From Lacibacter sp. H375 (GTDB taxonomy: Bacteria; Bacteroidota; Bacteroidia; Chitinophagales; Chitinophagaceae): a DNA stretch of 64,000 nucleotides. Each line of letters starts with the position of its first letter. Position 1 is the stretch's first letter. The position numbers and the translations under genes are program-made. Positions 52,382 to 62,168 of the stretch are shown here, one piece after another. The notes under the pieces were generated by a model. It saw nothing but the letters and a program-made list of their open reading frames with translations. It was not told the origin of the DNA and searched no databases. The stretch covers positions 992,001-1,056,000 of the forward strand of contig NZ_JBBKTT010000001.1 of NCBI RefSeq assembly GCF_037892425.1, given 5' to 3'.

Positions 52382-53809
52382 ATGAGTTGTACAAGTTGTA
52401 GTACGGGTAAACCGGGCGGTTGCAAAAGCAACGGTGGCTGCAGCACAGGAGGTTGTAACCGGTTAAATGTGCACGATTGGTTGGCAAACCTGCCTTTCAG
52501 CGACCCCGACAGCGATTGCCGCATTGTGGAAGTAACTTTCAACAACGGAAGCCGGAAAGAATTTTACCGCAACAATACGTTGCAAACCTTCACCAAAGGC
52601 GACATGGTGGCGGTGGAAGGTGTAAGTGGTTTTGATGTGGGTATGGTAAACATCAGCGGTGAGCTGGTGCGTTTGCAGATGAAGAAAAAGGGTGTGAAAG
52701 AAGATAACCCGGATATTAAAAAGATCATGCGCCGGGCCAACGAAATGGACCTTCAGAAGTGGAGAGAAACCAAAGAGCGGGAAAAACCAACACAGGTAAG
52801 AGCAAGGGCTATCATCATTCAGCTGAAGCTGGACATGAAACTGATCGAAGTGGAATTCCAGGCCGATGGACGAAAAGCTACTTTCTATTATACGGCCGAA
52901 GACCGTGTTGATTTCCGTGAATTGATCAAAATCTATGCGAGTGAGTTTAAGATAAAGGTGGAGATGAAGCAAATCGGTATTCGTCAGGAAGCAGCGAAGA
53001 TCGGTGGCATTGGCAGCTGCGGTCGTGAACTTTGCTGCAGCAGCTGGCTCAGCGATTTCAAAAGTGTAACAACAACCATCGCCCGTTACCAGAATCTCAC
53101 CATCAATCAAACAAAACTCAGCGGCCAGTGTGGTCGTTTGAAATGCTGTTTGAATTATGAACTGGATACCTACCTCGATGCGTTGCAACATTTCCCGAAT
53201 AATGCTGATACGTTAGAACTTAGTCGTGGTACTGCACAGCTCATTAAAAAAGATATTTTTAAAAACCTGATGTGGTATGTGTTGCCCGACAGCAACAAAC
53301 AATACCCAGTTCCTATTGAACGTGTAAAGGAGATCAGGTTCATGAATGTAAAAGGTCAACGTCCTGATGAGTTAGGTGCTATTGAACTTTCACCTGCAAA
53401 AGCTGAAGAGAAAGAACATGCACACGTGGAGTTGGTTGGACAGATCAGCTTGCGCACGCTGGAACGTAACAGCAAAAAACGTAAAGACAAAGAGCGTTCG
53501 CAGCAGCAAAAACAACAAGGCGGAGGACAGCAAGGGCAACAACGTCCGCCACAACAACAAAGACAGCAGCAACAACGACCACCACAACAGCAACGTGGGC
53601 AGCAAGGGCAGGGCGGTCAGCAAAATAAACAAGGTGGACAAGGACAGCAACGTCCGCCACAACAGCAAAGACAACAGCAGCAACAGCGCCCACCACAACA
53701 GCAACGAGGTCAGCAGCAACAACGACCGCCACAGAACAAACCACCTCAACAAAACAGGCCGCAGATCGAAAAGAAAAAAGATCCGCCGCCACAAAATGAT
53801 AACGCATAA
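52382..53809 (+). CDS. ricT: RicT/YaaT-like PSP1-domain protein with Cys-rich head and Gln/Pro-rich tail
   Basis: A 475-residue protein. It opens with a cysteine-rich head (C3, C6, C14, C20, C25). The PSP1 domain covers about residues 45-270, with VRARAIIIQLKLDMKLIEVEFQADG, GIGSCGRELCCSSWL and SGQCGRLKCCLNYE as signature cysteine blocks. RicT in Bacillus subtilis forms a Fe-S-linked complex with RicA and RicF that aids RNase Y; the Bacteroidota role is not known to me. The tail from about residue 370 is repeats of QQRPPQQQRQQQQ, disordered and probably variable. Confidence 0.88.
   Translation: MSCTSCSTGKPGGCKSNGGCSTGGCNRLNVHDWLANLPFSDPDSDCRIVEVTFNNGSRKEFYRNNTLQTFTKGDMVAVEGVSGFDVGMVNISGELVRLQMKKKGVKEDNPDIKKIMRRANEMDLQKWRETKEREKPTQVRARAIIIQLKLDMKLIEVEFQADGRKATFYYTAEDRVDFRELIKIYASEFKIKVEMKQIGIRQEAAKIGGIGSCGRELCCSSWLSDFKSVTTTIARYQNLTINQTKLSGQCGRLKCCLNYELDTYLDALQHFPNNADTLELSRGTAQLIKKDIFKNLMWYVLPDSNKQYPVPIERVKEIRFMNVKGQRPDELGAIELSPAKAEEKEHAHVELVGQISLRTLERNSKKRKDKERSQQQKQQGGGQQGQQRPPQQQRQQQQRPPQQQRGQQGQGGQQNKQGGQGQQRPPQQQRQQQQQRPPQQQRGQQQQRPPQNKPPQQNRPQIEKKKDPPPQNDNA
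53500..53765 (+). repeat. Imperfect Gln/Pro-coding tandem repeat
   Basis: CAACGTCCGCCACAACA-like units recur (for example near 53539 and 53649) and code the QQRPPQQQ tail of RicT. The repeats invite slippage and length variation. Confidence 0.7.
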
Positions 53810-53816
53810 GCAAACG

Positions 53817-53845
53817 AACCCCGACGAGAGTTGGGGTTTTTGTTT
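53817..53845 (+). terminator. Terminator of the RicT gene
   Basis: AACCCCGAC (53817-53825) pairs with GTTGGGGTT (53830-53838, one G-T) around GAGA and is followed by TTTGTTTT. Confidence 0.85.
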
Positions 53846-53872
53846 TAACCAAACCTAATGATGTTTGTAACA

Positions 53873-53880
53873 TACATTTG
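53873..53880 (+). promoter_or_regulatory. Putative -7 element of the alpha/beta hydrolase gene
   Basis: TACATTTG fits TAnnTTTG, 36 nt before the ATG at 53917. No clear -33 TTG at the usual distance. Confidence 0.4.
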
Positions 53881-53916
53881 AAATCAACCACATTAAACAT
53901 TTCGTAACTTACTATA

Positions 53917-54771
53917 ATGCCACGCTGGATGAAACGCTCCTTTATGATTCTCGGAATTATTTTATTGCTATGGCTTGTTATGGCGCAAAGCTGTATGAAA
54001 ATGCGCATGAGCGATAGTAAAGCCAAATTACAATTTGAAGAAGCTGGCGTGCAACTGCAAACACCTGTTAAGACGATCAATGGCTTTCCGCTGCATTACG
54101 CACAAACTGGTAGCGATACATTACCTACGTTGTTATTTGTACATGGCACACCCGGGAGTTGGGATGCATTTGCTGCTTACCTGCGCAACAAAGAATTATT
54201 ACAGCATTACAGAATTATTTCCATTGACCGTCCGGGTTTTGGTTACAGCGATTTTGGTAATGCCATGAATTTAACTGAACAAACAACTATCATCAGTGCA
54301 TGGATGGATTCTGTTTATAACAACAAACCATTTATCATCATTGGCCATAGTTTGGGCGGACCAATGACCATTAAACTTGCCGCAGCACGACCACAATACA
54401 CAAAAGCGTTGGTGATACTCGCAGGTTCACAAGATCCTGCTGCAGAAAAGCCGGAGAAGTGGCGACCCGTTTTATTTAAAACACCGTTGAATTATTTGGT
54501 ACCCGGTGCCATGCGGCCAAGTAATGAAGAGTTATGGTATTTGAAAAAAGATTTAGTGGAGATGAAACCAGAGTATGAAAAGATCACCTGTCCTGTTTAT
54601 ATCTTACACGGAACAAAAGACATCCTTGTTCCATACAGCAATGTGGCTTACACCCAACAGATGCTCACGAAAACAGATTCGGTGTTTGTTACCACATTCG
54701 AAAAAGAAAATCATTTTATTGTTTGGACGAGAGAGAAAGAAATTGTGGAGTTGTTGATGAAGTTAAAGTGA
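53917..54771 (+). CDS. Alpha/beta hydrolase
   Basis: A 284-residue hydrolase with an N-terminal membrane helix (FMILGIILLLWLVMAQSC; the Cys may be a lipobox). The fold shows LLFVHGTPGSWDAFAAYL (HG oxyanion motif), IISIDRPGFGYSD, the nucleophile in IGHSLGGPM, the acid in LHGTKDILVP and the His in KENHFIVW. It is a membrane-bound esterase or lipase-like enzyme; the substrate is not given by the sequence. Confidence 0.87.
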   Translation: MPRWMKRSFMILGIILLLWLVMAQSCMKMRMSDSKAKLQFEEAGVQLQTPVKTINGFPLHYAQTGSDTLPTLLFVHGTPGSWDAFAAYLRNKELLQHYRIISIDRPGFGYSDFGNAMNLTEQTTIISAWMDSVYNNKPFIIIGHSLGGPMTIKLAAARPQYTKALVILAGSQDPAAEKPEKWRPVLFKTPLNYLVPGAMRPSNEELWYLKKDLVEMKPEYEKITCPVYILHGTKDILVPYSNVAYTQQMLTKTDSVFVTTFEKENHFIVWTREKEIVELLMKLK

Positions 54772-54792
54772 GTTGTGATTGACTACCTACGT

Positions 54793-55194
54793 TTATAGAG
54801 ATTCAGTTTTAAACAAAAAGTACCTGGCAAATAAAATAACAATCACTGTCCACAGTAAGTAACCCAATGCAAGGTAAAACCAATATTGTTTGAATTTATA
54901 CTCTTTCCGTTTGTCTAGAATAATGGCTGCAATGATATTATGTAAAAAAATAAAAAAAGGAAACACAACAAGTATAACCTTATACTTTATATCTAAACCG
55001 GTTTCTCTATCGGGTTTGTATAGTGAATCGTGTGTACTGATTAGCTGATTGATTTCATCAGTAGGTATTCTTCTACTGTCAAATTCTGCATTTGCATCTT
55101 TCCTGATATTACTATCTAAGGATGTATTTCGAATAATTGGAAATTGGAAAGTTGAGAAAAATTCATATTGCCGATTTATTTCTCCAACAACACT
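54793..55194 (-). pseudogene. 5'-truncated membrane-protein gene remnant
   Basis: The frame is open from 55194 to TAA at 54793 (133 codons) and reads as a coherent protein, not a shadow: RIPTDEINQLISTHDSLY, then two membrane helices (YKVILVVFPFFIFLHNIIAAIIL and FYLALGYLLWTVIVILFARYFL) with a basic loop DKRKEYKFKQY between. No ATG, GTG or TTG occurs in its first 40 codons, and the 5' end overlaps the 3' end of the GH3 gene (stop 55176). The N-terminal part is missing, probably lost when the neighbouring gene came to lie here. Confidence 0.6.
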
Positions 55195-58112
55195 TTATAC
55201 AAAGCATCCTGAATCTTCCCTCTTACATTCATCGTTAACAATTTTGTATTTGTTCCGCCTTCGGGATGCACACGGTTGCTTAAGAAAATATACACGATCT
55301 TAGTCTCAGGATCAGCCCACACACCGGTGCCGGTATAACCTGTATGTCCGAATGTTGACGGCGATACACTCAATGCAGGATAAGGCTCTTTTCGTGTAAG
55401 ATTATCTTTCTCCGGTTTATCAAATCCCAATCCTCTTCTGCTGGTTTCACTGCCGTATGCAATAAATTTCGCTACCGTTTCAGGTTTAAAAAAAGTATAC
55501 TGACCAATTGTTCCGCCGTTGTTCAGCATTTGTAAGATCACTGCTAATTCATATGCCGTGCTGAACAAACCTGCATGTCCTGCAATGCCACCAAACATAG
55601 CTGCACCGGGATCATGCACATCACCTCTTAATAACTGCCGGCGAAACTGCACTTCACGTTCGGTTGGTACAATTCGGTTAACTGGCATGCGCTGCAACGG
55701 CAGAAATCCTGATGATTCTAAATGCAATGGTTCATAAAATGTTTTACGTACATATTCATCGAGCGTCAACCCTGTAAGTTGCTCAACAACTTTTCCGAGA
55801 AAGATAAAATCATTATCACTGTACACATATTTTCCATACGGTCCCATTTCACTTTGCAGAATACGTTGATACATGGTATCACGCCAGTCATTACGCATGT
55901 AAAATGTATCAGCTACACGAATGGCATAATCTTCACTTGGTCCGTTTGCATATAAACTATCGTATGGTGTTCCTGTAACAGTATCGATCGTTTCCTTGAA
56001 AAAAGGAATCCATGATTTTAAACCCGCCTGGTGCAATAAAATATCCTGTATGAGCAAATCCTGTTTATTCGTGCCATTTACCCAAGGCAGGTAATAACCA
56101 AGCCGTTGATTCAAATCGATCTTTCCCTCTTCATACAACTTCATTACCGATATTGTGGTGGCACAGATCTTTGTTACCGATGCCATATCAAACACCGATT
56201 CCAATGTCATTGGTTCCTGTTGCTCATACGTATAATAACCATACGCTTTTTCAAACATGATCTTGCCATCTTTTACTGCCATCACCACACAACCCGGCAT
56301 TGCTTTTTTCTGAATGGCATCTGCAACAATTGAATCGACAGTGACAAACTTTGATTCATCCAATAAATTCAGTGGCAGATCACCCATGGCAGGCATCATG
56401 TATTCAAGCCCTGTTCCGTATTTAATATTCTCACATACTGTCACCGGTAGTTTTCCTGTTGGTCGTTGTTTACCGATCAATACATCAAAAGCCGCAGCCT
56501 GTGTATGAGCATCATCTTCGTAACAAACCACACTTGTCTTTACATCGCAGAAATTCTTTAATGCGTACGGATTACCAAATAACAATAATGCAGCTTGTGG
56601 TAATTCAGATAACTGTTTTGCTAATTGCAATGCTGAAACACTGATACCGAAATTGTTTTGTGGTCTGCGGCTATAGTTATGCATACCAATTACTACATGA
56701 CTGTAATTCTGTTTGATCAATTCAACCAATGATAAGATCCGTCCCGCATCACTTTTATAAGAAAAGAAAAAGATGTCTGCTTTCAGTTCATCCTTCATCT
56801 TTTGCGTAATTACATTCGCTGTTGTAGTGCCAATAGCTATATATGCGATCTTCTTTTCTGTATTGGTTGCCTTTCCCATAAAAGATAACGCAGCTGAAGA
56901 AAGCGGCAACAGGCTTTGATCATTCTTTACCAGTGTTACTGAACGTTGAGCGATCAGTTTACGAATTGCTTCAGTACTGCTGTTAAGATCAGTCACCAGG
57001 TTATTGGTGTCAATTGGTTTTACGTCACCCAAACCATATAAATATTTCGCCATCAATACACGGTGTACACGACTGTTGAGATCGTCCCAACTCAACTTTT
57101 TCTTTTTGATGGCTGACTTGATTTTTTTAATAGCAGCGGGAATGTCAGAAGGCAAACACAAGAGATCATTTCCTGCGATCAGCGATTGTACACTGGCTGC
57201 ACCATCAGGATAAAACTTTTTCACGCCCTGCATTTCCAATGCATCGGTAAACGTTAAGCCTTTATAACCGAGTTCTTCACGCAACAACTTGGTTACGTTA
57301 TTATATGATAAAGATGTCGCTTGGTTTTTTGTATTGTCAATTGCAGGAATATACAAATGGCCGATCATAACACTACCCACACCGTTTTCAAAAATTTCAC
57401 GGAAGGGGTAAAGTTCTAATGAATCAAGTTGCTCTTTTGTTTTGTTGATAATGGGCAGATCGTAATGACTGTCTGTTTCTGTATCACCATGACCGGGAAA
57501 ATGTTTGGCACAAGCCATCACACCCACATCCTGCATTCCTTTCATTACCTGCACACCAAATAATGCTACTTTGTAACGGTCTTCACCAAAAGAACGATCA
57601 TTGATCACAGGATTGTTTGGATTGTTATTTACATCAACAACTGGAGCAAAGTTTACCTGTATGCCTATGCGTTTGCATTGTTCGCCTAATATCTTTCCAT
57701 AGTCGTATGCAATTGCTGCATCCTGCACTGCGCCCAACATTAACTGCCTCGGTAGTGATACCACACTATCCAAACGCATACCCAAACCCCACTCACCATC
57801 GATGGTGATCATCAACGGAGTTTTTGCAATGCTTTGATAGAAGTTGGTGAGATTGGCCTGCCGAACCGGACCACCCTGGAAGAAACAAAGTCCACCCACA
57901 TTGTATTTCTGAATAAGATCGGTTACCTGTTTTACATGCGCCGCTCCAAGATTACTGTGTGCACGGATGATCATCAATTGTGCAATACGCTGATCGTTAT
58001 TCAAGGTTTGCATCACACTATCGGCCCACCGCTTTGCCAGTTCCTGTTTCGATTGCGAATAGCTAAGAGAAATGGTCGCAATACAAGCCAATGTCAGTAT
58101 AAGTTTTTTCAT
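55176..58112 (-). CDS. GH3 beta-N-acetylhexosaminidase fused to beta-lactamase-like serine hydrolase
   Basis: A 978-residue exported protein with a signal peptide (about 1-19). Residues about 30-560 are GH3 of NagZ type: FAPVVDVNNNPNNPVINDRSFG, CAKHFPGHGDTETDSHYDLP (general acid His/Asp) and LTFTDALEMQGVKKF (nucleophile Asp region). Residues about 600-970 are a class C beta-lactamase/PBP-like serine hydrolase with SxxK (MASVTKICATT), YSDN-type and GHTGYTGTGVWADP. The first cuts GlcNAc from muropeptides; the second may cleave the peptide or ester part, so one protein could recycle cell wall. The fused arrangement is frequent in Bacteroidota. Confidence 0.9.
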   Translation of the reverse strand: MKKLILTLACIATISLSYSQSKQELAKRWADSVMQTLNNDQRIAQLMIIRAHSNLGAAHVKQVTDLIQKYNVGGLCFFQGGPVRQANLTNFYQSIAKTPLMITIDGEWGLGMRLDSVVSLPRQLMLGAVQDAAIAYDYGKILGEQCKRIGIQVNFAPVVDVNNNPNNPVINDRSFGEDRYKVALFGVQVMKGMQDVGVMACAKHFPGHGDTETDSHYDLPIINKTKEQLDSLELYPFREIFENGVGSVMIGHLYIPAIDNTKNQATSLSYNNVTKLLREELGYKGLTFTDALEMQGVKKFYPDGAASVQSLIAGNDLLCLPSDIPAAIKKIKSAIKKKKLSWDDLNSRVHRVLMAKYLYGLGDVKPIDTNNLVTDLNSSTEAIRKLIAQRSVTLVKNDQSLLPLSSAALSFMGKATNTEKKIAYIAIGTTTANVITQKMKDELKADIFFFSYKSDAGRILSLVELIKQNYSHVVIGMHNYSRRPQNNFGISVSALQLAKQLSELPQAALLLFGNPYALKNFCDVKTSVVCYEDDAHTQAAAFDVLIGKQRPTGKLPVTVCENIKYGTGLEYMMPAMGDLPLNLLDESKFVTVDSIVADAIQKKAMPGCVVMAVKDGKIMFEKAYGYYTYEQQEPMTLESVFDMASVTKICATTISVMKLYEEGKIDLNQRLGYYLPWVNGTNKQDLLIQDILLHQAGLKSWIPFFKETIDTVTGTPYDSLYANGPSEDYAIRVADTFYMRNDWRDTMYQRILQSEMGPYGKYVYSDNDFIFLGKVVEQLTGLTLDEYVRKTFYEPLHLESSGFLPLQRMPVNRIVPTEREVQFRRQLLRGDVHDPGAAMFGGIAGHAGLFSTAYELAVILQMLNNGGTIGQYTFFKPETVAKFIAYGSETSRRGLGFDKPEKDNLTRKEPYPALSVSPSTFGHTGYTGTGVWADPETKIVYIFLSNRVHPEGGTNTKLLTMNVRGKIQDALYKVLLEK

Positions 58113-58182
58113 GTAAGTTTTCTGCTTTTTTCGATCCGCTTAAAGGTAACGAATTATCCTTCGACGGTTGGTTGAAGTAACG

Positions 58183-58190
58183 TAAATTTG
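58183..58190 (+). promoter_or_regulatory. Putative -7 element of mutL
   Basis: TAAATTTG fits TAnnTTTG, 25 nt before the GTG start of mutL. No good -33 TTG at the usual spacing was found. Confidence 0.4.
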
Positions 58191-58215
58191 GCGTTTCAAA
58201 AACACAAAAGCGTAC

Positions 58216-60054
58216 GTGCCGGATATCATTCAATTATTACCCGATCATATTGCAAACCAGATTGCAGCAGGTGAGGTTATTCAACGACCTGCCAGTGCTG
58301 TGAAGGAATTACTCGAGAATGCGGTTGATGCGGGTGCAACAGAAATTCAACTCATCATTAACGATGCGGGGAAGCAACTGTTGCAGGTAATTGATAACGG
58401 TGGCGGCATGAGCGAAACGGATGCACGCATGGCTTTTGAGCGCCACGCCACTTCCAAGATCAAAGAAATTGATGATCTGTTCCGCATTAAAACAATGGGC
58501 TTTCGTGGTGAAGCACTTGCTTCTATTGCAGCCGTTGCACAGGTGGAAGTAAAAACCAAACGTGCAGAAGATACAGCAGGCACTTATATTGAAATTGAAA
58601 ACAGCGTTGTTAAAAAACAAGAACCTGTTGCTACGATCAACGGTACCAGCATCGCCATGAAGAATTTATTCTTCAATGTTCCTGCACGCAGAAACTTTTT
58701 AAAAAGTAATGCAGCCGAAATGCGACACATTGTGGATGAGTTCATTCGTGTGAGCATGGCTTATCCTGATATTTTCTTTTCGCTTAGTGCAAACGGGCAA
58801 CAAATGTTTCACCTCGACAGAGGCACATTAAAACAACGTATTGTTCAGTTGCTCGGCAATCAATACAATGCAAAATTGGTTTCTGTTGAAGAGCAAACCG
58901 ATTACATGAATATCTATGGCTTTATCGGCAAACCTGATACAGCTAAGAAAACAAGAGGTGATCAGTACTTTTTTGTGAACCATCGTTTCATCAAGAGCGC
59001 TTATCTCAATCATGCAGTAGCCGGTGCCTTCCAGGAAATGATCGCCACAGATAGTTTCCCCACTTATGTGTTGTTCATTGATCTTGATCCTGCACAGGTG
59101 GACATCAATGTGCACCCAACAAAGCAGGAAATAAAATTTGAAGATGAGAAGATCGTGTATGCATTTGTTCAATCTGCAGTGAAGCATGCGTTGGCACAGT
59201 TCAGCATTACGCCCACATTGGATTTTGATCTTGACCCAACCATTCAACATCTTGATGCAGTAAACAAACCTTTTACAAGTGAACAGAAGTCGCAGGCTTC
59301 TTCTTCGTCGCTGTACAATACGTTCACACAAAAACATGCAGCACATAAAATTGATCCGCAGCAGAAAAGTGAATTGAAACATTGGCGGGAATTTTACGAG
59401 CCAACGAAGACGACGGACGGTGGACAACAGACCACAGTTGGTACATCTGCAGATTTTTCAGCGATCAGTCAATCGAAGATTTTTATACCTGAACAGGATT
59501 TTTCGCAACAACATAATACCTACATTCTTGCATCAACAGCAAAAGGCATGTTGATCATTCATCAGCAGAATGCACATGAGCGTGTGTTGTATGAACGTTA
59601 TCTCGCTGCAGCTGATGGAAAGCCCATTGCTGCTCAACGAAGTTTGTTTCCTTCTACTCTCCATCTTTCAACTGCCGATGCTGTTTTATTAGGTGAGCTG
59701 AGTGATGAACTGAAACAACTTGGTTATTTGATTGAACCCTTTGGAAAGGATACATTCGTCATTCAAGGTACACCTGCTGATGTAGAACAAGGCAACGAAG
59801 CAATGGCGATTGAATTATTGCTGGAACAATTCAAGCATTACACCAGTGATCTCAAGTTTTCCAAGCGTGAAAAACTCATCCGGTCATTGGCGAAACAACA
59901 CAGCATTAAAGCCGGTCGCTCTCTTACACAAAAAGAAATGAAACAGTTGGTGGAAGATCTGTTCAACTGTGCACAACCAAACTCAACATCAAACGGATTT
60001 CCTGTTTACATGGAAATTAAAAAAGATGAGTTAGAGAAACAGTTTGGGCGTTAA
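58216..60054 (+). CDS. mutL: DNA mismatch repair protein MutL
   Basis: A 612-residue MutL. GTG start: PDIIQLLPDHIANQIAAGEVIQRP is the family opening, followed by ATPase motifs ENAVDAGA, DNGGGM and GFRGEALASI. The N-terminal domain (1-330) is the GHKL ATPase; the C-terminal dimer domain (from about 420) has QNAHERVLYERY, yet I see no DQHAxx(E)4xE endonuclease motif (it reads HQQNAHERVLYERY). A linker rich in Gln/Thr (TKTTDGGQQTTVG) joins the two. MutL works with MutS in mismatch repair. Confidence 0.95.
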   Translation: MPDIIQLLPDHIANQIAAGEVIQRPASAVKELLENAVDAGATEIQLIINDAGKQLLQVIDNGGGMSETDARMAFERHATSKIKEIDDLFRIKTMGFRGEALASIAAVAQVEVKTKRAEDTAGTYIEIENSVVKKQEPVATINGTSIAMKNLFFNVPARRNFLKSNAAEMRHIVDEFIRVSMAYPDIFFSLSANGQQMFHLDRGTLKQRIVQLLGNQYNAKLVSVEEQTDYMNIYGFIGKPDTAKKTRGDQYFFVNHRFIKSAYLNHAVAGAFQEMIATDSFPTYVLFIDLDPAQVDINVHPTKQEIKFEDEKIVYAFVQSAVKHALAQFSITPTLDFDLDPTIQHLDAVNKPFTSEQKSQASSSSLYNTFTQKHAAHKIDPQQKSELKHWREFYEPTKTTDGGQQTTVGTSADFSAISQSKIFIPEQDFSQQHNTYILASTAKGMLIIHQQNAHERVLYERYLAAADGKPIAAQRSLFPSTLHLSTADAVLLGELSDELKQLGYLIEPFGKDTFVIQGTPADVEQGNEAMAIELLLEQFKHYTSDLKFSKREKLIRSLAKQHSIKAGRSLTQKEMKQLVEDLFNCAQPNSTSNGFPVYMEIKKDELEKQFGR

Positions 60055-60083
60055 AGTTCCAAGGCATAGCTAACACTAAAAAC

Positions 60084-60114
60084 AAAGAGCAAACTGCTTA
60101 GCAGCTTGCTCTTT
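60084..60114. terminator. Bidirectional terminator between mutL and the PKD protein
   Basis: AAAGAGCAA (60084-60092) and CTGC (60094-60097) pair with GCAG (60101-60104) and TTGCTCTTT (60106-60114) around TTA, with one mismatch. A/T tracts flank both sides of the convergent genes. Confidence 0.85.
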
Positions 60115-60143
60115 ATTTAATCATATTTCTTTCAGCAGTTTTA

Positions 60144-62027
60144 TTAATTCACTTTCTGAAACTTACTGGTACAAACCTGTTCACCAACTTTCACTTCAAG
60201 CATATAATATCCGGGTGCTAATGTTGTAACAGGTAAACTAAACGTATTAATTCCAGGCACTGCGCTCAAATAAAACACTGCTTTCCGCATTCCGGTCATA
60301 TCTACTATCGAAGCAACAACCGGCTTCGCTACTTCAACCTGTACTTTAAACTGGATGTTTGTTATTGCCGGGTTTGGTGTTACCTGTAAATGACATTCCC
60401 TGGGCACATAAGTAATATGAACGTAATCGCAATATTCCTTTACACATCCGTTTGCAGTTGTTACACGCAAACAAACTTTGTAATAACCGGTATCCTGGAA
60501 AATATAAGTTGGATCGTTTGCATTGATCTTAACCGGCGTGGTTGAGTTGTTTCTAAAAATTGTCCAGCTTTGTGAAGTAATTGGTTGATTACTGACCGCA
60601 GTAAACTTCACCGCATTATTATTCGGCGGGTTCATGCGTTGCATTTCAAACTTCATTGTTGTTTGTTCGCAATTCAACCCACCAATAACAACTTCCTTAC
60701 ACGAAGCGGAAGCACAGCTATCGGAACGATAAATGGTTAAACAAACTCTGTATGTACCCGGACGATCATACTTGTGCGAAGCTGTTGCGCCTAATGCACC
60801 GGTACCATCACCAAAGGTCCAGGTGTATTTTATGGTTGCTTTATTTGTCTCTGCTTTAAAGTGTAATGTATTCGGGCTTGAACTTGTTCGTTCGATCGTA
60901 AACCTGCTGAGCGCTTCACAATTTTCAATTGGCGGAACAGTTACTTCTTTACAAACTTCTTTCACACAACCTGCATAATACTCAATACGTAAACAAACCT
61001 TGTATGTGCCGGGTTGCTGGTAAATATGGAGCGGACTGTATTCTGTACTATAAGTACCATCGCCAAAACTCCATTTTGTACTCAACGGTGCAATGGTAAG
61101 TGGAGAAGGAGTTGGAGTGAACTTTACACCACGCATCGGATGCGCATTGTCCATCACCCAGCTAAAGCCTGCATCGAAATTGCAATCTCTCACAACAACG
61201 TCTTTGCAGTATTCACGTACACAAGTATTACTAACAGTTGCAATCAAACAAACTTTATATACTCCGGCTTTTGCATACGCATGAACAGGATTGGCATCAG
61301 TACTGGAAGTACCATCGCCAAAAATCCATTTGTATTGTGTAGTTGCAGGTGTGGGATTTGTTTTGTTGCTGAATGTAACAGAGAGCGGATGAGCTGCATC
61401 AACCGTCCATAAGAAATAAGGTTGAATATTACAGTTAGGATTAACGGTTACAACAGTGCAATAAGTTTTTGTACAAACCGGTGCAGTTGAACCGGCAACC
61501 TGATAACTTACAGTAAGACAAACATTGTACTGACCCGGTGCTGCATAAATATGATCGGGATTGGCAGCAGTTGAACTTGTGCCATCGCCAAAAGTCCATT
61601 TATAAACAAGAGAGATTCCAATAGTATTGGGCAACGAGTGATTAATGAAAAAGACTTTAGACGGATTAACCGAATCTTTTCTCCATTCAAACTTTGACTG
61701 GACCAATTCACAGAGCGATGCCGTTATGCTGAATTCCTTCACAGCCGAATCATAACAGTTCAGTAACGAGTCTTTTATATAATGAACAACTCGATAATTG
61801 CCCGCTGCTATATAGGTATGAGTAGGATTGGCGACGTCTCCAACCTGTCCATCTCCGAATTTCCAGGAATGAGCCAGCGGTGTGTTAACCGTAGTTGCTG
61901 AATAAAATTTAACCGTATTGCCAGTAATTGTAAGCTGGAAAGCGGCTTTGCCTTTGCACAGATTATCCTGGGCCACGGATGTAAATGCAGATAACAGGGC
62001 AATGAAAGAGTAGAATACCTTTTTCAT
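60144..62027 (-). CDS. PKD-repeat secreted protein with type IX sorting tail
   Basis: A 627-residue protein with a signal peptide (about 1-19, FTSVAQ) and six PKD-type repeats of roughly 85-95 residues. Five carry the WxFGDGT core followed by a (P)xHxY block; the sixth (TIFRNNSTTPVK) has lost the FGDG core. Repeats end in YxVCLxxxxxNxCVxEYCK-like Cys pairs that likely form disulfides. The C-terminus (CHLQVTPNPAITNIQFKVQVE ... FQKVN) is a Por/T9SS sorting domain. It is a surface adhesin or stalk-like protein. Confidence 0.88.
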   Translation of the reverse strand: MKKVFYSFIALLSAFTSVAQDNLCKGKAAFQLTITGNTVKFYSATTVNTPLAHSWKFGDGQVGDVANPTHTYIAAGNYRVVHYIKDSLLNCYDSAVKEFSITASLCELVQSKFEWRKDSVNPSKVFFINHSLPNTIGISLVYKWTFGDGTSSTAANPDHIYAAPGQYNVCLTVSYQVAGSTAPVCTKTYCTVVTVNPNCNIQPYFLWTVDAAHPLSVTFSNKTNPTPATTQYKWIFGDGTSSTDANPVHAYAKAGVYKVCLIATVSNTCVREYCKDVVVRDCNFDAGFSWVMDNAHPMRGVKFTPTPSPLTIAPLSTKWSFGDGTYSTEYSPLHIYQQPGTYKVCLRIEYYAGCVKEVCKEVTVPPIENCEALSRFTIERTSSSPNTLHFKAETNKATIKYTWTFGDGTGALGATASHKYDRPGTYRVCLTIYRSDSCASASCKEVVIGGLNCEQTTMKFEMQRMNPPNNNAVKFTAVSNQPITSQSWTIFRNNSTTPVKINANDPTYIFQDTGYYKVCLRVTTANGCVKEYCDYVHITYVPRECHLQVTPNPAITNIQFKVQVEVAKPVVASIVDMTGMRKAVFYLSAVPGINTFSLPVTTLAPGYYMLEVKVGEQVCTSKFQKVN

Positions 62028-62168
62028 AATACAACGTTTTGGGTCCGCTTTATAAGGGGAAGCAGGCGGATCGGGGTGAACAATCGTACTGCTGTGACGG
62101 ATTTATCCTGTAGAGGTTTAAACTGGCAATAAATAATTTCCTGCTGAACAAAGTCAAAGGGGTATTAC

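Noticed and set aside
52463-53191. A 242-codon minus-strand frame over RicT
   Set aside because: Antisense shadow of the RicT PSP1 domain; Phe/His/Leu-rich with no recognisable motif.
53500-53765. Possible CRISPR-like array
   Set aside because: The repeats are in frame, code a Gln/Pro tail and have no unique spacers.
53390-54080. Two long minus-strand frames over the RicT tail
   Set aside because: They are Leu/Val-rich shadows created by the Gln/Pro repeat, not independent proteins.
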